From positions 3,284 through 42,801 of the forward strand of contig DCGR01000045.1 of the NCBI GenBank assembly GCA_002315285.1: a stretch of DNA of 39,518 nucleotides, given 5' to 3'. The position numbers and the translations under genes were made by a program. Source of the stretch: Bacteroides sp. UBA1773. Its GTDB lineage: Bacteria > Bacteroidota > Bacteroidia > Bacteroidales > Bacteroidaceae. This document shows, piece after piece, positions 35,007 to 39,518 of the stretch. The stretch's first letter is position 1; every line of letters starts with the position of its first letter. Under the pieces are notes generated by a model. The model saw only the letters and a list, made by a program, of their open reading frames with translations, made no database searches and was not told the DNA's origin.

Positions 35007-35876
35007 TCAGTCGATGTTGCTTTTATTCATCAACCACTGCGAAATGCTGTCAGAATATGTCTTCGAAATAGGGATTTTAGGTACACCTTCTATACCCAAT
35101 TCAACGAAAATTCCCTCTTTTTCACGACGAAGCAATTTCACATGATCGAGGTTCACCATAAACGAACGATGACAACGCTTCACGTTTGTATCCTCCAGAT
35201 ACTGGCTTATCCGCTTCAGATTGTTCCTGATCATGGTCTGCTTGGGAACGTTGTTGTTCATGTACCACACCGTCACATAATTGTCTGATGAGATAAGCAT
35301 CAACAAGTTTTCCCTACGAATGGAAAGCTGCATCTTGTCCCTTTCGTCAAAAAGCTGTATGTAAGCCTTTTGCAAAATCGTTTCCTCATTGTTCAAACGG
35401 TTCCTGATAACCTTCAACTGGTGTGCTTTCTCTTGCCAGATGAAGTAAACATAACTCATGATGTAAGGAATGAGCAGAATACGTACTACCTTGAAAAACA
35501 CCGTTTCGTAAATGATGAAGAAAGGCTTTTCATTCATGAATGACGAAATGGCCGAATAAACAGCCGTCATGACCAGAATTTCAGCCACTATCCATAGAAT
35601 GTACGAATTGTAGGTAAGCGTGTTCTTATTTGAGTAAAACTTCATGAGCCAACGGCTCAATGCCGCCACAGCCATGCCTATCACCACCATCACACACACC
35701 AGGATGTGCCAGCTTGTGTCGGGCGAAAAAGGCAGATTGAATATGTTCCTTTCCTCTATCAGTGCAAAATCCATGGGGTGATACATGAAAATGAATGCCA
35801 TACAGAACAATGGAACAAACAACACCATGATTACCTGATTCGACTTCCTGTATATGTAGTGCGGTATAGCTTTCAT
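35007..35876 (-). CDS. membrane-anchored LytTR-domain transcription regulator
   Basis: A 289-residue regulator with four hydrophobic segments (about 14-33, 56-75, 90-112, 118-145). A charged, coiled-coil-like stretch (about 148-185) follows, then a C-terminal LytTR DNA-binding domain (about 188-283) with the typical RCHRSFMVNLDHV. There is no response-regulator receiver domain or kinase partner in the window, so it probably senses a membrane or lipid signal directly. ATG 35876 is preferred; the upstream codon at 35879 is TTG. It lies upstream of the lipid genes and is divergent from ychF, with a -7 element at 35906-35899. Confidence 0.9.
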   Translation of the reverse strand: MKAIPHYIYRKSNQVIMVLFVPLFCMAFIFMYHPMDFALIEERNIFNLPFSPDTSWHILVCVMVVIGMAVAALSRWLMKFYSNKNTLTYNSYILWIVAEILVMTAVYSAISSFMNEKPFFIIYETVFFKVVRILLIPYIMSYVYFIWQEKAHQLKVIRNRLNNEETILQKAYIQLFDERDKMQLSIRRENLLMLISSDNYVTVWYMNNNVPKQTMIRNNLKRISQYLEDTNVKRCHRSFMVNLDHVKLLRREKEGIFVELGIEGVPKIPISKTYSDSISQWLMNKSNID

Positions 35877-35898
35877 CAAAATACTTTTTACTTTTGGG

Positions 35899-35906
35899 CA
35901 AAGATA
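35899..35906 (-). promoter_or_regulatory. LytTR gene promoter -7 element
   Basis: TATCTTTG on the minus strand, 22 nt before the LytTR ATG. It is paired with the ychF element on the opposite strand, only 14 bp away, so the two promoters probably compete or are regulated together. Confidence 0.6.
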
Positions 35907-35920
35907 AAAATTATTATCCT

Positions 35921-35928
35921 TATCTTTG
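35921..35928 (+). promoter_or_regulatory. ychF promoter -7 element
   Basis: TATCTTTG on the plus strand, 39 nt before the ychF ATG at 35968. A TTTG at 35893-35896 lies 24 nt upstream, a little further than the 20 nt seen at the tyrS and spmAB promoters. Confidence 0.6.
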
Positions 35929-35967
35929 CATTCTGAAAAGAAAAATTAATAGATAACATTCTTAAAT

Positions 35968-37068
35968 ATGGCACTTCAATGTGGTATCGTAGGACTTCCA
36001 AACGTAGGGAAGTCAACTCTTTTTAACTGTTTGTCAAATGCAAAGGCTCAAGCCGCAAATTTTCCTTTTTGTACCATCGAACCTAATGTAGGTGTCATAA
36101 CCGTTCCCGACGAGCGTCTAAACAAACTTGCCGAACTCGTACATCCAGGTCGCATTGTTCCTACCACAGTGGAAATAGTCGATATTGCAGGACTTGTGAA
36201 AGGTGCCAGCAAGGGTGAAGGCCTTGGCAACAAATTCCTCGCCAACATCCGAGAAACCGACGCCATCCTGCATGTGCTGCGTTGCTTCGACGACGATAAC
36301 GTGACACACGTCGATGGAAGCATCAATCCCGTACGCGACAAGGAAATCATCGACACAGAACTCCAGCTCAAAGACCTTGAAACCGTTGAAAACCGCATAC
36401 AGAAAGTGCAGAAACAAGCACAGACAGGCGACAAGACCGCCCGGCAAACCTACGAAGTGCTCGTCAAATTCCAGAATGCACTCCAACAAGGCAAGTCCGC
36501 CAGAACAGTCTCTTTCGACACCAAAGACGAACAAAAGATTGCCCACGACCTTTTCCTGCTTACCTACAAACCCGTCATGTATATCTGCAATGTGGATGAA
36601 GGAAGCGCTGTCACAGGTAATCATTACGTAGAACAGGTGAGAGACACCGTAAAGGATGAACACGCCGAAATACTGGTAGTAGCTGCCAAGACAGAGGCCG
36701 ACATCGCCGAACTCGAAACCTACGACGACCGACAGATGTTCCTGCAGGAAATAGGAATGGAAGAATCGGGTGTGAACCGACTCATCAAGATGGCATACAA
36801 GCTGCTCGACCTCGAGACATTCATCACCGCAGGCGAAATGGAAGTGAAGGCATGGACCTACATCAAGGGATGGAAAGCCCCACAGTGTGCCGGAGTGATC
36901 CACACCGACTTCGAAAAGGGCTTCATACGTGCCGAAGTCATCAAATACCACGACTACATCAACTATGGCTCCGAAGCAGCCGTGAAAGAAGCAGGAAAGA
37001 TGGGAGTGGAAGGTAAGGACTATGTGGTGCAAGATGGCGACATCATGCACTTCCGTTTTAATGTGTAA
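35968..37068 (+). CDS. ychF: ribosome-binding ATPase YchF (Obg family)
   Basis: A universally conserved P-loop protein (OLA1/YchF) that binds ribosomes and prefers ATP over GTP. The 366-residue length is standard. The Walker A loop is GLPNVGKST (9-17), and the Obg-type G3 segment is DIAGLVKGAS. A helical insert covers about 130-200, and the C-terminal TGS-like domain runs from about 280. rdgB begins 10 nt after the stop. Confidence 0.97.
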   Translation: MALQCGIVGLPNVGKSTLFNCLSNAKAQAANFPFCTIEPNVGVITVPDERLNKLAELVHPGRIVPTTVEIVDIAGLVKGASKGEGLGNKFLANIRETDAILHVLRCFDDDNVTHVDGSINPVRDKEIIDTELQLKDLETVENRIQKVQKQAQTGDKTARQTYEVLVKFQNALQQGKSARTVSFDTKDEQKIAHDLFLLTYKPVMYICNVDEGSAVTGNHYVEQVRDTVKDEHAEILVVAAKTEADIAELETYDDRQMFLQEIGMEESGVNRLIKMAYKLLDLETFITAGEMEVKAWTYIKGWKAPQCAGVIHTDFEKGFIRAEVIKYHDYINYGSEAAVKEAGKMGVEGKDYVVQDGDIMHFRFNV

Positions 37069-37078
37069 GGAAATAATC

Positions 37079-37675
37079 ATGAAACTCGTATTTGCATCAA
37101 ACAACCCACACAAACTGGGCGAAATCAGAGCCATGCTGGGCAATGACTACGAAATTCTCAGCCTACACGACATCGACTGTCATGCCGACATACCCGAAAC
37201 AGCCGACACGCTCGAAGGTAATGCCCACCAAAAGGCAACATACATCTACGAACGCTATCACTGCGACTGCTTTGCCGATGACACAGGTCTCGAAGTAGAA
37301 GCGCTCAATGGCCATCCTGGCGTCTATACCGCACGCTATGCTGGTCCGCAATGCACACCCGAAGACAACATCGTAAAACTCCTTCACGAGATGCAAGGAA
37401 AAGAAAATCGTAATGCTGTTTTCAAGACCGCTGTTTGCCTTATCCTGCAAGGAAAGGAATATCTGTTCAATGGCATAGTAAAAGGCCGCATAACCGAAAA
37501 AAAACAAGGAACCGATGGCTTTGGCTACGACCCCGTGTTTGCGCCCGACGAAACGGGTTGTACGTTTGCCGAAATGGGGGTAGTGGAGAAAAACAAAATC
37601 AGCCACCGTGCACGTGCCATTCAGCAACTGAAGGATTATCTTTGTTCCCTACAACCTGAAACTATCAACGCATAA
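37079..37675 (+). CDS. rdgB: dITP/XTP pyrophosphatase (RdgB/HAM1)
   Basis: Removes non-canonical purine nucleotides (ITP, dITP, XTP) from the pool. The 198-residue protein has the substrate motif SNNPHKLGEI (7-16), the catalytic acidic segment FADDTGLEV (66-74, Asp67/Asp68) and DGFGYDPVF. ATG 37079 was chosen because AAGGA sits 6-10 nt upstream and the N-terminus MKLVFASNN is canonical; the longer frame overlaps ychF. A 14-nt A/T-only palindrome (37672-37685) followed by T-run overlaps the stop and may be a weak terminator. Confidence 0.96.
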   Translation: MKLVFASNNPHKLGEIRAMLGNDYEILSLHDIDCHADIPETADTLEGNAHQKATYIYERYHCDCFADDTGLEVEALNGHPGVYTARYAGPQCTPEDNIVKLLHEMQGKENRNAVFKTAVCLILQGKEYLFNGIVKGRITEKKQGTDGFGYDPVFAPDETGCTFAEMGVVEKNKISHRARAIQQLKDYLCSLQPETINA

Positions 37676-38077
37676 TATTTATTATTTTTTTGTTTTCATG
37701 ATAAAAACTTTATGATGATGATAATAGGTTGTTGAAAGAGTTGAAAACTTTTTCAGCTACTTTTTTTTTGTGAAGTTATGAAATGTAGAAACGAAGTTGT
37801 CAGTAAACTATGAACAAATCAATTTTTTGATACTGTGCAATTTGAGCAACATATCAACTACTGGTTGAAAACTTGTTTGGTTGAACGTTTTTTCTCTTGT
37901 TCATGGTTGATAAGTAGGGGTGGAAGCGTTGAAGGAAAAATGAGAAAATGTGAATAGGAAAATAGGATAGGAAAAATAAAAGTTTATGTGTATCAACAAT
38001 GTTCACAAATTATTCACAAGTTATGAACAGGTTATCGACAATTGTTGAAAACATGTAGCACGAAAGGAAAACGAAGA
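37676..38077. other. oriC: candidate replication origin (oriC): AT-rich gap with DnaA-box-like array
   Basis: This 402-bp gap contains no gene. I counted 115 G+C in 390 nt from 37681 (29.5%). Near its right end, DnaA-box-like 9-mers start at 38010 (TTATTCACA), 38021 (TTATGAACA) and 38032 (TTATCGACA), exactly 11 bp apart. A degenerate fourth (ATGTTCACA) is at 37999. GTTGAAAAC occurs three times (37740, 37864, 38044), with related GTTGAA words between. An AT-rich tract plus tandem DnaA sites in one orientation is an origin-like layout, and a parS lies about 14 kb away. The alternative is a long AT-rich promoter region for trmH. Confidence 0.6.
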
Positions 38078-38620
38078 ATGCGGAAGTTGAAAGTTACGGA
38101 AATGAACAGGCTCTCGGTCGATGACTACAAAAAGTCCGAGAAGACGCCTTTGGTGGTGGTGCTCGACGATGTGCGTAGTCTGCACAACGTTGGAGCGGTG
38201 TTTCGCACTGCCGATGCCTTTTTGGTAAGTCATATCCATCTGTGTGGAATAACCGCTCGACCGCCACAACCCGAAATCCACAAGACGGCTCTTGGTGCTG
38301 AGGACTCTGTCGATTGGAGTTACTCCTCGTCGGCACTCGAAGTGGTAGATGCTCTGCATCGGCAGGGCTACAAGGTGTATGCAGTGGAGCAGGCCGAAGG
38401 AAGCACCATGCTTCACGATATGCTGTTATCCGCAGGCCAGCGGTTTGCTGTGGTCATGGGCAACGAAGTGAAAGGGGTGGACCAGGCAGTGGTCGATGCC
38501 TGTGATGGTTGCATTGAAATACCACAATGGGGCACCAAACATTCGCTCAATGTGTCGGTGGCTACTGGCATAGTGCTTTGGGAGTTTGCCAAACGCTTGC
38601 ACGGAATGCAAAAACCGTAA
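38078..38620 (+). CDS. TrmH/SpoU-family RNA 2'-O-methyltransferase
   Basis: A SAM-dependent RNA ribose methyltransferase with the SPOUT knot, 180 residues. Motif 1 is NVGAVFRTADAF (37-48), motif 2 GNEVKGV (128-134), and motif 3 IPQWGTKHSLNVSVA (148-162). The target (tRNA or rRNA) is not evident; there is no separate N-terminal RNA-binding domain. ATG 38078 has AAAGGA about 10 nt upstream; the longer frame starts at a TTG inside the DnaA-box-like region. The stop shares a base with a possible start of the next gene. Confidence 0.93.
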   Translation: MRKLKVTEMNRLSVDDYKKSEKTPLVVVLDDVRSLHNVGAVFRTADAFLVSHIHLCGITARPPQPEIHKTALGAEDSVDWSYSSSALEVVDALHRQGYKVYAVEQAEGSTMLHDMLLSAGQRFAVVMGNEVKGVDQAVVDACDGCIEIPQWGTKHSLNVSVATGIVLWEFAKRLHGMQKP

Positions 38621-38637
38621 TGTCATATAAAATAAAA

Positions 38638-39318
38638 ATGAAGAAAAGTTCAGGAATATCAAAAATAGGGTTGGTTTTGTCAAGTGTATTGTTTTTAATG
38701 GCTTTCCCGCCATCCGCCCATGCGCAATCATCAGAAATCAAGGGTACTGCCGAAAAAGCCATTACCCAGCTTATAGGTTCCGATTCGTCGCTCAAACGAG
38801 TCCTTAAACTCAATTCATTGGCATTTGTAGGTATTGTGAATCCTGCCATGGAGTTCAAGCTCAACGAAAAACTCACCCTTCAGGGCGAGGTGCTGATGTC
38901 GTTTTATTTCAAGGAATTTCTTGGATCAGGAAAACCCTTTGCTGCCGGATTGGTGTTTTGTGAGGGACGCTATTATCCACGCCGTGCCATGTCGGGATTT
39001 TTTTTCGGACCTGTTGTAGGCGGTGGCGCATATAAGTTGAACAAAGGCATCTATCCGTTGTATAAGGATCAGTATAAAGGCGACTCATATCAGCAGGGGT
39101 GGAACATGATGCTGGGACTCTCTGTTGGCTATCAGTTTTCTTTTTCCGAGAGATGGGGACTTGAATTGTGTTGGGGAGGAGGCTATCAGCATTCGTGGTA
39201 TCGTGGTTACAAGCGTAAGAAAAAAGATGAACCATATCACATGTACGTTGATTGGAACAAGGATGCTGAGTTTCTCCCGTTTTTCAAGGGAGGCGTGATG
39301 GTGACCTATAAGTTTTAA
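38638..39318 (+). CDS. small outer-membrane-type protein, DUF3575-like
   Basis: I do not recognise a defined function. The 226-residue protein has a clear signal peptide (about 1-29, ending SAHAQ). The rest has alternating aromatic and glycine-rich strands (FFFGPVVGGGAY, MMLGLSVGYQFSF) and ends VTYKF, all typical of a small outer-membrane beta-barrel. The look is that of the DUF3575 family common in Bacteroidetes. ATG 38620, overlapping the trmH stop as TAATG, would add six residues and is equally possible. Either way it is probably co-transcribed with trmH. Confidence 0.75.
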   Translation: MKKSSGISKIGLVLSSVLFLMAFPPSAHAQSSEIKGTAEKAITQLIGSDSSLKRVLKLNSLAFVGIVNPAMEFKLNEKLTLQGEVLMSFYFKEFLGSGKPFAAGLVFCEGRYYPRRAMSGFFFGPVVGGGAYKLNKGIYPLYKDQYKGDSYQQGWNMMLGLSVGYQFSFSERWGLELCWGGGYQHSWYRGYKRKKKDEPYHMYVDWNKDAEFLPFFKGGVMVTYKF

Positions 39319-39331
39319 GTGCAAAAGTGCA

Positions 39332-39518
39332 ATGAATTTTATTCCCGAGGGCTATGTTTTGAAAATTTATGCACTTCCTAATAAAAACGTAACGGTTCCA
39401 TTTACCCTAAACTACTTGCTTCGTTTTAAAAATATACTGGGTTCGTTTCAAAATTTCTCTTACTCCTTTTTACGTGAATTTGCAAATAATTACATTATTC
39501 AAGTTTCGCAAGTGATAA
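39332..39518 (+). CDS. possible partial gene running off the window
   Basis: From ATG 39332 a frame stays open for 62 codons to the window end (begins MNFIPEGYVLKIYALPNKN). The DNA is AT-rich, no promoter or ribosome-binding site is seen, and no family is recognised. It may be the start of a real gene or chance. Confidence 0.25.
   Translation, partial: MNFIPEGYVLKIYALPNKNVTVPFTLNYLLRFKNILGSFQNFSYSFLREFANNYIIQVSQVI

Noticed and set aside
36118..37143. A 341-codon minus-strand frame opposite ychF and the start of rdgB
   Set aside because: It spans two well-conserved genes on the other strand; its hydrophobic look comes from reading conserved codons backwards.
1..39518. CRISPR arrays, insertion sequences, prophage or integron structures
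   Set aside because: Reading through the window I found no regularly spaced repeat array, transposase, integrase or phage gene; the content is ordinary chromosomal coding sequence with short intergenic gaps.

Overview
The window looks like a chromosomal segment of a Bacteroidales bacterium, most likely Prevotellaceae or a close relative. Most intergenic starts lack a strong Shine-Dalgarno sequence. Promoters match the Bacteroidetes form TAnnTTTG, twice with a TTTG exactly 20 nt upstream. The gene content also fits: fused SpmA/SpmB, secreted glycosidases, a tricorn-type protease and a FadL porin. I see no insertion sequence, prophage, integrase or CRISPR array.

Layout. 1-20: the 5' end of a tRNA cut by the window edge. 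59-15115: minus strand throughout, with tyrS, a tricorn-like protease, a secreted two-domain phosphatase (histidine acid phosphatase plus metallophosphoesterase), a glycan block (GH3 lipoprotein, cytoplasmic Gfo/Idh/MocA oxidoreductase, GH109 lipoprotein), a succinate/acetate-type CoA transferase and dusB. 15116-15198: a divergent promoter region. 15199-19958: rnr, overlapping by 4 nt a secreted GH2 enzyme. 20232-27118: a complete-looking transcription unit with its own promoter and terminator (spmAB, ybeY, mnmG, uvrC, dtd, deoC). 27115-28086: a minus-strand prenyl diphosphate synthase. 28171-30987: polA. 31058-35876: a minus-strand lipid block (acyl-ACP thioesterase, FadL-type porin, AMP-forming acyl ligase) headed by a membrane-anchored LytTR regulator. 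35968-39318: ychF, rdgB, a 402-bp AT-rich gap, a TrmH/SpoU methyltransferase and a small outer-membrane-type protein.

The strongest non-coding signals concern chromosome maintenance. A perfect 16-bp parS palindrome (TGTTTCACGTGAAACA) lies between mnmG and uvrC at 23821-23836. About 14 kb away, the rdgB-trmH gap is 70.5% A+T by my hand count over 390 nt. It holds three to four DnaA-box-like 9-mers at an exact 11-bp period and three copies of GTTGAAAAC. Together these suggest the window lies in the origin domain and that 37676-38077 is a candidate oriC; only GC skew over the whole chromosome or an experiment can settle that.

Other points worth attention: AGGGGT direct repeats at 20-21 bp spacing upstream of the acyl ligase, as expected for a LytTR operator; the double-phosphatase fusion; a His/Cys-rich N-terminal tail on DeoC; strong stem-loops between cistrons of two operons; and translational-type coupling of rnr to a secreted glycosidase.
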